Source: Cyclospora cayetanensis (lineage: Eukaryota; Apicomplexa; Conoidasida; Eucoccidiorida; Eimeriidae). Taken from it: a DNA stretch of 64,000 nt. The stretch spans positions 1 through 64,000 of the forward strand of contig NW_020312635.1 in NCBI RefSeq assembly GCF_002999335.1. The letters are read 5' to 3'. Both the position numbers and the translations under genes were made by a program. Positions 13,738-26,293 of the stretch are shown piece by piece. The notes beneath the pieces were generated by a model, which did not search any database, was not told the DNA's origin, and was given only the letters and a program-made list of their open reading frames with translations. Position 1 is the stretch's first letter; the number at the start of each line of letters is the position of its first letter.

Positions 13738-15034
13738 ATGGAGCGGTCCCGAAGGGAATCTGATCTCGTGGCTCTTGCTCGGTACCGTCGCCAGTTCCGC
13801 TTAGAAGCTGGCGAAATGGACGAGCTAAAGTTGAGGAATAGGTCACAGAAAAAAGAGGAATTGCGTCTTGTAGCTGAACCGAATTTGCTTAAACGTAAAA
13901 TATCTGAAATCGACCCCGAAAACCAGAAAGTTGCGCGCAATGCTGCTCAGCTGCTTGAAGAAGCGGCAAGCCGATGGCAGCACGGTAACGAACAACAGCA
14001 AAGGGAAAAGAATGAACTCAAAGTAAGTGCTTACTTAGGGGTTATAACCTCAAGTATCCCATGGAAACGAGCGGGTCTTTCATTCGTCACCACCTGAATG
14101 ATGGATTGCCGTAGGCAGCGTGCGCCGCCTTCAAGCAGTTGCTCTCTGAGACTCAGAAAAGATTGCAAGAGGCTGAGCTCTCTTTATATGCAATGAAACA
14201 GGAACAGGAACATCTACAAATAATGAACCAAAGAAAGACACCTTCTGCGGAAATAATGCAGGAAGTGATAGGCAACCAAGAATGGATTTCGAGAGAGTGC
14301 GCCCTCCTAAAGAGCGCCTTAGACGGTATTTCCCATGCTTGGCACTTGGTATGCACATTCCATTAACATTCATTTGGCACTGGCTGCCTGCTTTGGCTGA
14401 AACAGAGATGAAGGATCAACGGGAAAGGGCGATAAAGAAACAGAGTGGAATGCACCGACAAGTGGAGGTGCTGCAACTCCGAGTTCATGAATTCGAGTCC
14501 CAAAGAGAACAACTGCTCTGCAAAATTATGAAGCAGGAAGAAGAAATATGCGCCGTAACAATTCTTATGAGGGTAATCACCCGCCCAGGGGCCGTATGCA
14601 TTAGAACTCTCCCTGCTTAAGCTGGAGGCACAGTTGGAGTGGTACAAAGGGGAAAGCGAGGCAGCAAAGGGCGAGCTCACATCTGTTCAGACTTTGATAG
14701 GGGAAGCAAACACAGGGAGCAACAAATTAGAAGTGAGTCTAGTAGGGCACGTATTCTCCTTAGCTGCTGTGAGCACGAGCGCCACACGGCCGCTGGGCAT
14801 TGCATGATGCGAACGTACAAATCTTAAATATATTGACGGAATGGCCGGTGTACATTAAAAAACATGACTCAACTATTGCTGTGTGTTCAGGAAGAGAGAG
14901 CACCGTCGTGGCTCGAACATGATGCCACTCTGGCTATGCCGTACGGTGCACTGGGGAATACCAATTTCTGTGGGTCTAATCTGATGTCGATGTGCTTCGT
15001 ATCTCGCTGTATTGCAGTGTCTCTCAAAAGGTAA
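13738..15034 (+). CDS. Coiled-coil protein, five exons, unknown function
   Basis: Exons 13738-14022, 14115-14348, 14408-14572, 14622-14732 and 14891-15034 all join in phase 0, giving about 312 residues. Donors are good (AAA|GTAAGT, TTG|GTATGC, AGG|GTAATC, GAA|GTGAGT). Exons 1 to 4 are strongly charged and helical with heptad-like Leu/Ile spacing and no proline-rich breaks (KRLQEAELSLYAMKQEQEHL; VLQLRVHEFESQREQLL), typical of an extended coiled coil. The last exon is not coiled coil and ends in a stop that overlaps a good donor (AAAAG|GTAAGG), so another 3' exon is possible. No family signature was recognised; structural or cytoskeletal roles are possible but unproven. Confidence 0.55.
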
Positions 15035-15281
15035 GGAGGTCACAACAGTCGTCTGCACCTGCCTGGCTTTGCTTATCGTGTTTCGTCTCGGGAAATAGGA
15101 GTATAAAGTCTTTGCCTCATTAGCCGGTGAGACTTCGCACACCCGCACCCGCAGTGTTCCCTCGCACGCCAAGCTCGGCGTAAATAAGAGCCACGGAACC
15201 AAAGATGGAACACACGGTGTGCGACTGACACATTTTATTCATCACTATGTGTGTATGTGAGCAGATACGAGGAAGGGAGTG

Positions 15282-16274
15282 ATGGGCTTGGAGTCGCACT
15301 CGGGTGAAGGTCAGAAACGGCGAAACATCCCCAACGGTCTGTCAGGCACGAGCGCGCGATCCGCCGAAAGGAGCAATGCCAGAGGGCAAAGAGGGACACT
15401 CTCCCCTTGCTTCATGCAAGCTGACGTGCCGCTCAGCTGCGTAAAGTTTATGGATCCACAACACCGCGCAGTTGGAGCCGAGGCGACCTATGCGCACCTC
15501 ACTCCGGAGAGCCAGCAGCAGCAGCAGCAAGGCGAGCAGCAGTGTAGTTCGAGAGACGCACACCGTGGCGGCAGCCCGAAGCTTTCAGAGGAGGCGCTGC
15601 AGAGTTTACGCGCAGAATGCAACTCAGAAGACGCAGATGGAGGAAAGATACCCGCGATGGCCGTGGCAGAGACACCGGAGGAAGCGGATGCAAAGACAAG
15701 GATGGAGGAGGTACAGAGCGTCGAGAGGACGGGGGGGGAGAAGCTGACACCCGTAGTGCACACTTTGAACGAGTTGGAAATTCAAGATGCTGATGCGAAA
15801 CGTTCTCATGAAGGGGGGCCACTGGCGGCTAAGGCGAAGGTGGCTCATGCACGGGCAGCAGAGGGAGAGGAGAGCGCAGGAAAAGGAAGAGGGGAACTGG
15901 GGAGCGGAGCAGAAGAACAGCCCAAGAAGCAAACGAATGATATGGACATGCCACTAGGCTTCACAGAATTGAAGAGCCAGAGCCTTCTATGGGGTCGCGC
16001 TACATTGAGGTAAGGAAGCTTCTCCGTAAAAGGGGGGAGCACTGCTTCTCGAAGGCCGCAAGCGCTATGCCCCTGTGCTGCCTATTTATGTGTCTGCAGC
16101 ACTGACACGCATGTGGATAAGCTCGGCGACAAGGAATTTTTCCCGCAGCCGAGTGCTGCCGAGGGTTTAGGCGGGTCCGTTGCGCACTCGTACAAGACAG
16201 GGGAGGGTGGTGTCTACGTACCTCCTTCCCTGCATGTGTCCACCGATTTCCTTCTGAATATCATAGAAATATGA
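15282..16274 (+). CDS. Charged 300-residue hypothetical protein, two exons
   Basis: Exon 1, 15282-16009, starts at ATG (MGLESHSG) and ends TTGAG|GTAAGG. Exon 2, 16100-16274, begins after a TGTCTGCAG acceptor and completes the split codon, running open for 58 codons to TGA. The protein is rich in Glu, Ala, Gly and Lys with a short Gln run near residue 80 and looks disordered. The second exon (EFFPQPSAAEG, GGVYVPPSLHV) is more ordered in composition. I do not recognise the family. It lies about 250 bases after the coiled-coil gene on the same strand; no phase-compatible splice joins the two, so I treat them as separate. Confidence 0.55.
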
Positions 16275-16594
16275 AATGAAACACTGATATATTTAATAAT
16301 ACGCACCGTGACTGCCTGCAAAGGCCTCAGCTGTGGCTTGGCCCCGCCGGCTGCCGCGTCTGTACCGCGCTGCATGCTTCGAGTGCTAGCTGGCTGCGCG
16401 TGGTTCCGATCTCGTCTTCGTCCTCTCTTCCGCGCTTAACAACTGCTTCTGCAGGCTTCGCGTCATGTTTTCCATCGGAGGTCTCTGCCTGCTGCGCCTC
16501 TCTCGCTGAGGTTCTCCTAGCGATCGGCTAGAACACCCCTTGAGCCTCTCGGCCGCCTTTCCTACCCCTATTTTCTCTTTCGCCGTGCGGCACG

Positions 16595-19500
16595 ATGGCA
16601 CCCCCTCTGGACCCCGAAATTCCTGTAGTGGCGGCAACGCGAGGTGGTGAGGGGGGTGGCTCTGGTGTTGCCGTGAACGCACAGGAAGAAAGTGGCCCCC
16701 CTAGGTCGCCTCCCGTTGGGGGTGTTTCTTCGGAGCCTATTGCGGACTTTGACGCCTCTGAGGTTGCTGTTTTGGTTGTGGGGGCAGGAGGAATTGGCTG
16801 TGAGCTTGTCAAGACGCTGGTTCTGAGCGGCTTCTGCCGCATTGGCATTGTCGATCTAGATACCGTCGATATCACAAATCTGAATCGACAGTTCTTTTTT
16901 AGGAAGGCACACGTTGGCATGAGCAAGGCTCAGGTTTTAGCGTCTGCTTGCAGCAAGCTTTTTACGCAACAACAGCTCCTGAAAATTGGAGCGGCCGCAG
17001 CAGCTGCTGGCACCCAGCCTGCAACGCAGGAGTGCTCTGCAGCAGCAGAAGATGAATTAGTCTCTGGTGATCGCATCTATGGGCTGCTGGGCATGCGTGG
17101 CAACATTATGTCTGCCTGCTTCACGGTTTCGTTTGTTTCTTCGTTTGACATCGTGTTCGCTGCCCTCGACAACTTGCAGGCGCGGCGGCACTTGAACCGC
17201 CTCTGCCTCGGAGCAGAAAAACCCCTCATAGAGGCAGGCAGTACAGGTTACAGCGGCCAAGTAGTGCCAATAGTGCCGCATCAAACTTTGTGCTTCGATT
17301 GCGAAGCCAAGCCAAACGTCAAGGACAGATTTCCTGTATGTACACTGCGGCAGCACCCCGAAAAACCCGAACACTGCGTAGCCTGGGCAAAGATGCTTTA
17401 TGAGCTCCTTTTCGGTCTCGATAACGCTGATAATCTTCTCGTGGACCTTAAGGCAGAGCTGGAAGCGCTTCTAAGCACCGCCAGCAGCAACTGGCAAGAC
17501 GTAGCGACTGCAGGGAAGCGGGTGATGGAGGAGGTTTTCAGCAAGCAGATAAAAGATCTACGCATCCTCAAAACTGACTGGAAGGGGAAAGATCCTCCTA
17601 ACCCCTTGCAGCTCCACCCAGACCTGCAACGGCAGGTGATGCAGCGGCATCAGCAGCATAATACAATGCAGGATTTTCCAGCTCACAGACTGTGGTCATC
17701 TCTGGAGTGCCAACAGGCATTCCTCTCCAGCTTCTGCTCCCTCATGAAAAAAAAGCACGAAATGCAAAATCAGGATGCGCAAGGACAGCAGCAGAAACAG
17801 CTGCAGGGTGTGCCCTTCGATAAAGACGATGACTTAGCGATGGATTTTGTTGCAGCAGCAGCGAGCATCCGCATGCAAACGTTCCACATAACCCCCAAGG
17901 CAAGCTAGTGGAGGGGGCACGGGCCATGTGTAGCCAAAACTGCGTCTGAATTTATAATAGATCTGTGACACTCCCCTGACGAGGTGTCTGGGTCGTGTGT
18001 GTGTTTGGGGGGGTGGGGTTGCTGCATGACCTTCAGCGGATGCGGATTCAGGGGGAGCCTCTTTCTCTCAGACTCCCTCAGTCGGTGGCCTTTGCAGCGC
18101 CATCAACAGAAGTGCTACTCAGTGCTGTTTCTGCATCAGTGCCTCCTTTTCGTGGATGTTGCGGACTGTGTGTTTCAGACGCGATGGGAGCTGCAAGCGA
18201 TTGCGGGATCCATCATTCCTGCGATTGCGAGCACCAATGCAATTGTAGCAGCCCTCCAAGTAACGCACTCTAAAGCGATTGAGCCTGCTTAGGACAGAGT
18301 TCACTTTACTTGCTAGCCTGTCTATCTAGCGATCTTTCCAAAAGACGACATGCACAGCCTTCTTCTTTCTGCCTGCCCCTTCTTCCTCTGGCGGCTGCAC
18401 ACCCCACATTTTGTGGGCTCCTCCATCGCTGCGAGTTTCATCATCAAAATGCGGCTGTGTGTGTATCTGTGTGTATCTATGTGTGTATCCATGTGTGTGT
18501 GTAAGTATATCGGTGTGTGCAACTGTGTATGTTGGTGTGTGTATCTAAATGTGTATATCGGTGTGTATCTGTATCTAAATGTGTATATCGGTGTGTATCT
18601 GTATCTACGTGCGTATATCGGTGTGTGTATCTGTATCTATGTGTGTATATCTGTATATCGGCGTGTATCTGTGTATATCTGTGTGTGAATATATATATAT
18701 ATATCTGGGCAGCACATGTAGTTTGCTCTTTTTTAATGCGGTTTTCGTGCAGACGAGAGCAGTCTGGCATGTGGCGTGTTCGGCTGCTGCGGGGTGGGGT
18801 GTGTTCGGCTGTTGCTGCTGCTGCAGGTTGTTCAGGCTCAGCACCTTCTCCGAGGTCTGACCAGGCTGCGTCATCAGCAGGCTGTAAAGCCACAAGGGCA
18901 GCAAAGTGCTGATGAGCTGAAAGAGACTGTGCGAGACACCTTGGCGCGTCAGGTCCGCTGCTTTCACACGCCGAGAGCAGCCGTTTCCAGAAGCTTATTC
19001 AGCTCATTTGGCTCCATTTGGAAGCCGTTCTGCCTGAGCTGCTGCCGCGAGAAGACACAGTTCACGGGCTAGGGGGCATGCGCTTTTTTATGTTTCTTTG
19101 TCATTGTAGCTCTATATTTATCGCTGTTTAAGGGCTGTGCGACTGGGCGAAAATCCTGCGTGTGCATGCAGGTGTGGGTAAAACCATTTGTCACGGGGCG
19201 TCATGCAAATCGTTATGGATCTCTGCTGCTGCCGGAAATTCTTGAGCCTCCTCGCGCTAGCTGTTTCGCCTGTCAGCAGATACGGCTAACCGTGAAACTC
19301 GCATCCTTGAAGGTGTGTGGTGCCTTTTGCGGTGTCTGCTGCTGCCAAGACGTCGTTGGTATGGTGCTGCCTGGTGCTCGGAGGGGCCTCCTTCTTCCCC
19401 CCAAGGAGAGGAGGTGGTGTGTAATGACAGCCGAACGTGCTCTCAAGAGGGGGGCTGGCTGCTTGCCTGTAGGATTTCAAGGGCACTTGCATTTTAGAGT

Positions 19501-21185
19501 CGCAAGCCTCTGAAATCGGTTTGAATGCAGAGCTGGAATCTTTACAATTTCCTGAAACGCGTGCTGATTGAGGCATTGGGGTTCAACTTGCCCTTCCTCG
19601 ATTACGGTTGCAACCTCATCGATCCTGAAGAGGCTCTTCAAGACGACGGTGCGTCTGTCATGCGTGCGCGCCGTAGATGCTGTTGCAGTGGTTTGAAGCA
19701 CGCTAAGAAGCGGCAGTACTGACAGGGGAGCTAGCGAGAAGAGGGGCTTTTAAAGAGGAATGCAAGTGGTTTTGTTTTCAAAAATTTAGACTGCTGAGGG
19801 GTTGGTGCGCAGAGTGCAGCCTCACGGAGGTGCTGCATACTTCTTTACGCCTCTCACGCACATCTGAAGGATTCCTTGCCAGTGTCTCTCTCCTCTACTA
19901 TTTACGATTTGCCTCGCAGCAGGGCAGCCTTGCTCTCGCTCCTGCACGCACATCCTCCTCCTTGGTGCCTCCCCCCTTCGCCTTCCCCCCTGTCCTCTCC
20001 CCGTCCTCGCAATCGTAGTGTTCATGTATCGCTATGTATGTTTGCTGCAGCGTACCGGCAGTCGCTGCTCTCGACAAGTCTTCAAGACGCGCAAATCAGC
20101 AGCGGCACTCTCCTAACAGTTACTGACTTCTCACAGGTCCTTCGTTGCCGACGCTTGCTCAGTCGCAGTCTTCTTGTTGTTGTTGCCGCTGATATTAGAG
20201 TTCTGCCGTTGGTGCTGTGTCTGTGGAGTGGTGGTGCTAACAATCTTGGCTTTTTTTCGCTTCATGCAGCACTCTAAAAAGCCGATTTCTCAACGCCATA
20301 CACACGCACACACACGCACACGCTCTCTGCATGCGACGCTCCCTTCCCCCTAAATGGGCCTTACCAGCCGCTTTTGTTGAGCTTGCTTGCTGACTTCAGG
20401 GGGAGTTTCAGTGCGATCTGTTGATTCTCGAAGATCCTACTATTACCGATAAACCGGAGGAAGCAGCAACTGCCTTCCTGCTCTCCAAGCCTGAAACGAC
20501 GGCCTGCGACAAGGGCAGTAACAGCAGCAGCAGCAGCAGTAGCACTGCCGCGAGCAGCAGTAGCAGCGACAGCAGCAGCAGCAACAGCAACAGCAGCAAC
20601 AGTTGCAGTGCGCCGGTTGCTGCTGATGAACCCAAGAAAAGGAAGCGCGACACTGAATCCTTTGAATTGTGCAAGAATGCAAGGAGGTTTGTGTGCCTTT
20701 CCTTCTTCCCTCTCTCTCTCTTTCTCTCTCTTTTATTCTCGCCTTCTTTTTCGCTAATACGCGTCGACCTCTAAAGGGCTGTCTGTGTAAGGGGTGCTTC
20801 TAGCTCATGCTTCGCTTTTTTGCTGTTGTCTGTGCGGCCCCCTCTAAGTGAGAGATTCCCAGTCAACGCTCCTCCCTCTGTGCCGCGAACTGCCTCGTTC
20901 AGCTGCTTTTTCTCACTATGCCATTCCAAAGGCGCGCATACCTCTTTCTCTTCTTCTGCACATGGTGCACCAACTACGTGTTTGTGTGCTGCCTGTCACT
21001 GGGTGTGTTTTTTGACCGACTTTAGGGGAAAGCCACAAGAGGGAGGTGCCTCAACCCCTATCCTTGTCGATTCCGATGACGAAGGCTGCCACTTGGCAGG
21101 CGTGCCTTTAGCAGCAGCAGCAGCTGCTGCTGTGGCTGCGAACAAGGATGCAGAAGTGCTGGTGGTTAGCGATAGTGATGCTTAG
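16595..21185 (+). CDS. UBA2: SUMO-activating enzyme subunit 2 (UBA2/SAE2)
   Basis: E1 subunit that adenylates SUMO and carries it as a thioester before transfer to Ubc9. Eight exons: 16595-17899, 18179-18259, 18827-18952, 19172-19312, 19531-19648, 20051-20136, 20400-20686 and 21026-21185, all phase-consistent, about 767 residues against about 640 in human. Visible: nucleotide loop GAGGIG (63-68), DITNLNRQFFFRK, catalytic Cys near 249 in FPVCTLRQHPEKPEHC, and the zinc pairs CFDC (233/236) and CFAC (535/538). RWELQAIAGSIIPAIASTNA matches the segment after the catalytic domain, and the ubiquitin-like fold ends at LLTVTDFSQ. The C-terminus has poly-Ser, a PKKRKRD nuclear signal and two SUMO-interaction-like motifs (ILVDSDDE, VLVVSDSD). 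Intron 1 begins with GC, not GT. The end of exon 3 is the least certain boundary. Confidence 0.93.
18440..18705. repeat. TGTGTATCTG/TATCGG microsatellite in UBA2 intron 2
   Basis: Imperfect repeats of GTGTGTATCTGTATCTAAATGTGTATATCGG fall inside the intron 18260-18826 of UBA2. They are readable in several frames as Cys/Val/Tyr- or Thr/His-rich peptides, but these are not genes. Confidence 0.85.
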
Positions 21186-22604
21186 CTATCCTTCGGCGAG
21201 CGCTTAAAAGGTGTGCCGCATTTGCACTTTCCAAAAAAGGCGCGTGGTAGCTCTAGGTGCTGGCTGCTCCACGCCACGTGCGTAAACCCTTACCAAGCAG
21301 CCAGTGAGGCGCTACAATTGCCGAACTAGAGGAAGCGACTTTCTTTGCACGCTTAGGCTGTCGTAGAAAATGTATGCACTACGACTCGCATAGCCTACTT
21401 AGAACTTGAAATTCACGGTATTTCGCCAGTAACCACGAAGGACCAGTGTTCGCGGGTGTACGCTTGCTTGCTTGCCCCCTGCTTAGGAATCTCGTGTGTC
21501 AAAAGTTGATTTTTCTTTGTATCGTCTAGATTCGTGGCCATAGAAGCTGAATTTCCTCCAGATATGTGCATACGAAAAACATTAGGCACACACAAGCGCC
21601 TGACCTAGTAGCTGTACATGTGCATATGTACAGGAGCCTGTGGTGACGGGTAGCTCTCTGCAGAAATCTACATGTCGACGGTACAACTTCTTATGAAGCA
21701 TTTCCTTTCCTGGTGCAGCCAGCCACCTGGACGCTTCAAGGTAACCTTAGGAACGAAACTGAAGGGGCAGGGGATACTATGGGGAGGAGTGCGGGGCCTC
21801 TAGGGTCACCTACAATTTCGCGATCTATCTGCCGGTTGGTTAGTGCGTGCCGCAGATCGCTCAGGAAGCGGATCTGCTGTTTGCGAGCGCACTGCTTTTC
21901 ATTTCCTTCAGACACGACGAGGTCGCAGTTTGAGGAGAGAAGCAAAAAAGCCAGAGAGTGGTGGCAGCGCGGAAGCGGGAGTTGCAGAGCATAGGGGTGT
22001 ACAGAAAAGGTCAACAAAACACCGGAAGACTGAAAACTACGGCTACGAACCTATTGTTTGAGCGCCAATGCACGAAATGCTGCTTGTTTGTTTTGCCACA
22101 CATGTCGCCAAGTGAAGAGGTAATTCAGTTCATCCCTATGAGCGCATTGCGCGTTTCTGGGTCCCTCGCTATCCCGGATGCAGACGTAACGCAAGAGACC
22201 ACGTGCCGGCATCCAGCCAGTGCTGTCCGAGCAAGCAGTTCATTGTTTGGCCAATCGGCCCTTCTGCTTGGCGGGGTTGTCTAGGAATGTCTCCTCCAAG
22301 ATGTGCATACAATTATGAACGCTTAAGGATACACTGCAGGGAGACGTTGATGGGACCAGTCGGAGCAGGCTGATGCCCTAGGAGAGCCCTGAAGAGAATA
22401 ACACTCCCCAGGAAGCAAACGAGAAACGTATACACCCACATATATACATATATGCATGAATATATATATATATACATATATATGTATATAAACACACGAG
22501 AAGGTCCACGTCTATGAGCACAGGCGGCTGTGCAGCGAGTTAACAGCAAATCTCCCAAGACGTGCATATCAAGTCTTTAAGAATAGCGCATGCGGATAAT
22601 GCAA
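21186..22604. other. Convergent intergenic region
   Basis: Lies between the stop of UBA2 (plus) and the stop of the choline kinase gene (minus), so it holds two 3' UTRs. No supported gene. An AT microsatellite (ATATATGCATGAATATATATATATATACATATATATG) sits at about 22438-22490. Confidence 0.5.
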
Positions 22605-25600
22605 TTAAGAGAGACACTCACCGAGGACAAGCCGTCGGGCATAGTCTTCAGCAACAGTCGCAGAGCTGCAAGGCGCCGACTTGCATACCTGCCCATACAC
22701 CAGAAACGTCATAGATACGATAGACACATGTGCATACACACACCGTGGAAACACATGTTGCTTTGGGTCCTGAAACGTCCTAAAACTTTAGATAGCATCA
22801 AAAACGCCGAAAAAAGGCAAAATTTCAAGTTTGATACTAGGGACGCACTGCGTGAAGTTGAAGTCACAGGTCGAGTTTGCCGCTTGTAGCATGGCCCACA
22901 GACCTGCGGAAATGCAAGACAGCTCGAAGTTTCCGTGGAAACTGTTTGTTGAATTTAGAGGGCACTGCAACGGGTAAAGGAAGCAGGGGCACGCCTCCTT
23001 TGCCCACTGCTGTCTCCCTGGCGCGAAGCAGCTCAGAAGCTGCTTCGCATTCATGCGCCTCACACTAACCTGCCGTCGAAAAAAAATAGTTTTCAGGCGT
23101 GCATGCAAAGGGTTCGCCGAATGATTTCTGTTGCGATCAACTGCTTCGGGTGTACTTACCCCAAAAAAGGTGCGATACCGCAAAAAAAGGCTGAATTTCC
23201 TCTAGGAGCTTTTGCACTTGGGTGTCATCAATCGTCAGGGCAGCAGTTGCTGCCCCTGCTGCGTCGGGAGTTGCATATGTCCCTAAGGATGCCGCCGCTG
23301 CCGCTTGCTGCTGTAGATACAGCCGAGAAAAGGCTTCTTTTTCCGGCAGAGAGGGCATATTCTCCCATTCGCAGTCAAAACCTAAGCAGGCACAAAAACC
23401 GCCGACGACAAACGGCAAAATGGGGGTTGATTGAGCATTCACACACACATACACAGAGAGAGAGAGGGAGAGAGAGACACATACACACACACACTCTCCG
23501 ATAATCACACGGCCTAAAGACTGTGAACCCTGCAGCTGACTCGCCTCCGTATTCAATGAAGTGGTTGGCGATGTCAAAGCCGCGTTCCATTGCAGCCGCG
23601 TATTCAAAATCAATAAAGCAAACAGACCCTAAACGCAAAGGCGCAAACCTCTTAAACTGTCCCGAGTTCAATATACAAACAGCCTGCCTGCCTGCCTGCC
23701 CGCGAGATGCCCGTGCTCCATGGAGCCTGTTTGCAGTGCGAGCGGTTTGAGGATTCTCGAGGCAGACAAAGACGCGCCAAGCCGATGTAAGCAGCCAAAT
23801 AACAAGGCGCATGTAGCGCGACAGCAGCAGCAGCCCTTGAGAACAAGCAGAAACCACCAAAACACGAAGTGAAGGCACGCACTCACCGTCCGGTTGCTTG
23901 ATGATGTTTCCACCCAAAAGATCCCCGTGGCAGAGCACTACAGGGCCTCTGCCTCGCGCCATGCCTTCTAAAAATGTTACAATCTTAAACGCAGACACAG
24001 GCGCAATACGAACTTGTTTCTGTACATGGATGCATACATAGTACACACAGAGAGAACGAAACAGAGGGAAGGAAGACAGCCAGAGATACACGTGGGAAAG
24101 AGAGAGAAGGAAGGACAAACAGCGATAAGTCCATAGACACGCACATACACACACACGCATTTACACGAGGAAAGTCATGCCCACCCACAAATGTTGATAT
24201 ACATGAATTCAGGGTTGGAGACATGCAAAAGGCAACAGCCTTCAAAGTTGCAGGTACAGACTCATGAGCCGACAGCACTCACTTCGGCAAGTTGGGCGAA
24301 GTCTTCTTTCAGGAGACAGTCGCTAGCTGTGCCAGAAAGAGCTCTCTGCCTTTCCGAGAGGCAGCTGCAGACACCGAAACAGCAACCTCGCAGAAAGAAA
24401 AAGCTGCCCGCTTCCTAGTCTGCACATGCTTTACCACACATGAAGCAGCACCTCAATAAGCTGCTCTTCTCGCGCAGGCACGAATACACATATTTCCGAA
24501 AAACACGATTCGACGGATCACAAAAATCCCCTGAAACGTCCTCTTACACATTGAGAAAGTTTCGTAAGGTCGGCCATAGCGAAGACACAGGTTTCCCTTC
24601 AGCGTCGAATTCAGTAATCAGTCTCTGCAGAGCCAACAGATAAGCATCTATCCATCTATCTATCTATCTAGCCATCCGCCATGGATCCATCTCCACATAC
24701 ACATACAGACTACCTTTGCACACACACACATACACACACATAAAAAGAGAGACAGAGACATATAACCAGAAAGGCACATGCATATATACCGACCAGCGTA
24801 AGCAAACAGATTGATACACACAAACAGACGAAGGCACAGAGAGGTAGATTACGATCGGTAGAGGCACGCAGGAAAACACAGGCACCTAACAAACAGACCA
24901 CAACCCCGTGCAGAATGCAGCATTCGCCGTTGCAGCAGAATGCAGCATTAGCAATTGCAGCAGAACGCAGCATTCGCAATTGCAGCAGACGTCATGAGCA
25001 AATGCCGTCTAGGTGGGTACCAGAGAGGCGAAAACACCGGGAGGGCAGACGAGAGAGAGGCGAGGCTATTTATCCCCGCAGTGAGGCTCTATGAAAGACC
25101 TCTTCGGATGTGGAAAAAGTGCAGAAAGCCGCACAGATTCAGGGTGCGTGGGGTGTAGCGAGACATTGTGAAGATCTGCAAGAGCCTTAGCAATAGCTTC
25201 CGCAGAAAATCGCAAAGACTTCTCTGTCAAGGGGCTTCCAGGGAGCCAAGATTCGATGACGCCACCCTGCATTCCGCAGAGCGATTACACACAGGAAGGA
25301 CGTACAAGCATGCATCTTTGCATGCATATAATGCATGCATTTTTGCATGCACATTCTGCTTGTCTACCACCAGCAGCAGCCAGCACAGGCTTGTGTCAGT
25401 GGATCCGTCCTTTGTGCGCAGGGTGGTAATGATGTCGAAAAGGCCTGTTACAGCGCGACGCTGCGGAAAAGCACTTTTGTGGGGCAGTCTCTTGCGTCCA
25501 CTCGCATCTGCACTCACTGCAAAAGAAGCAAGCGTCTGCTTGCCATTCCCCTGGTGGCTTAGTAGCCTGAGAATCGCGCACTCGCGTTGCCTGTTTATCC

Positions 25601-26293
25601 ACAAAGAGGTGCTTCTCCCTGCATGCATACACCCCATGCTGGAGGCTTGCGATCTCTATGGGGCCGCTTGCCTCCGCGACGACTGCTAAGAGGCTATTGC
25701 AGTGTGTCTTGTGCGTGGGAAGGAGTCTAACAGAGGAAACAGGAGAGCATGAAGGGGCGTGTATGGAAGTCAGTCTGCGAGCTTGTGCCACAGATTTTAA
25801 GGCCTTTAATGTGGGAGGGGTGGTTCGGCGAACCATAGAAGCGGACGAGGCAGCAAGGGTGGTCAGTGCCTCGTTTCGAGACTCGCACGATCGTATTTGT
25901 CGTGCCACCCCTTATGAGGTCGCCCTGAAGCACCTGCTGCAGGAGCAGCAGCTGCTGCTGCTCCTGCTGCTGCTCGCTGTCGCTGCTGCTCGTTGCTCCC
26001 GCGGCGGCTGCAACAGCAGGGGGGAGCTTCAAGTACTGAGGCACATGTTGTAAGGCCTTCAGCAATGCAGCAGCGACGATTGCATCCTCCTGCTGCTGTC
26101 GACGCTCGGCGTGCAGCTGCACGTCTGTTTCAGGTGGCTCCGGATCCACAGTACTGCCTGTGCTGTTACTGCGGCAGCGAATGCGCATGTCACGGCAGCC
26201 TCCCACTGCTGCTCGCGAGGCTGCAGTCTTGACCAGCGCAACACCGCATTTGGCAGTCTCGTTCTGCTGCTGAGGCGTCGTTGCTGCTGCCAT
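22605..26293 (-). CDS. Choline/ethanolamine kinase, about ten exons
   Basis: ATP-dependent kinase for the first step of the CDP-choline or CDP-ethanolamine pathway. The start is ATG 26293. The long Gln/Ala-rich N-terminus is followed by the ATP-site region QGDLIRGGTTNTIVRV and CCLVRFYG. Later exons: about 25760-25633 (LLAVVAEASGP), 25266-25165 (GVIESWLPGSPLT, ALADLHN), 24624-24550, 24345-24283, 23983-23887 with the Brenner-type motif CHGDLLGGN, 23628-23545 with the kinase motif FIDFEYAAA and DIANHFIEYGG, 23381-23160 ending in VSHLFWG, 22903-22849 and 22665-22605. The last eight exons keep phase throughout. The intron at 23544-23382 has a GC donor; joining there restores EYGGFDCEW exactly as in the family. 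The junction between exons 1 and 2 (near 25890-25700) is unresolved. Choline versus ethanolamine preference cannot be decided here. Confidence 0.88.
24640..24905. repeat. ATCT and ACACAC microsatellites in choline kinase intron
   Basis: A run of (ATCT)n at about 24645-24675 is followed by ACACACACATACACAC repeats and, near 24915-24985, by three near-copies of a 24-base unit GCAGAATGCAGCATTNGC. All lie between the exons at 25165 and 24624. Confidence 0.75.

Noticed and set aside
15031..15282. Joining the coiled-coil gene to the 300-residue gene as one transcript
   Set aside because: The donor at 15030 leaves two bases, and the available acceptors before 15282 lead either to the wrong phase or to an early stop.
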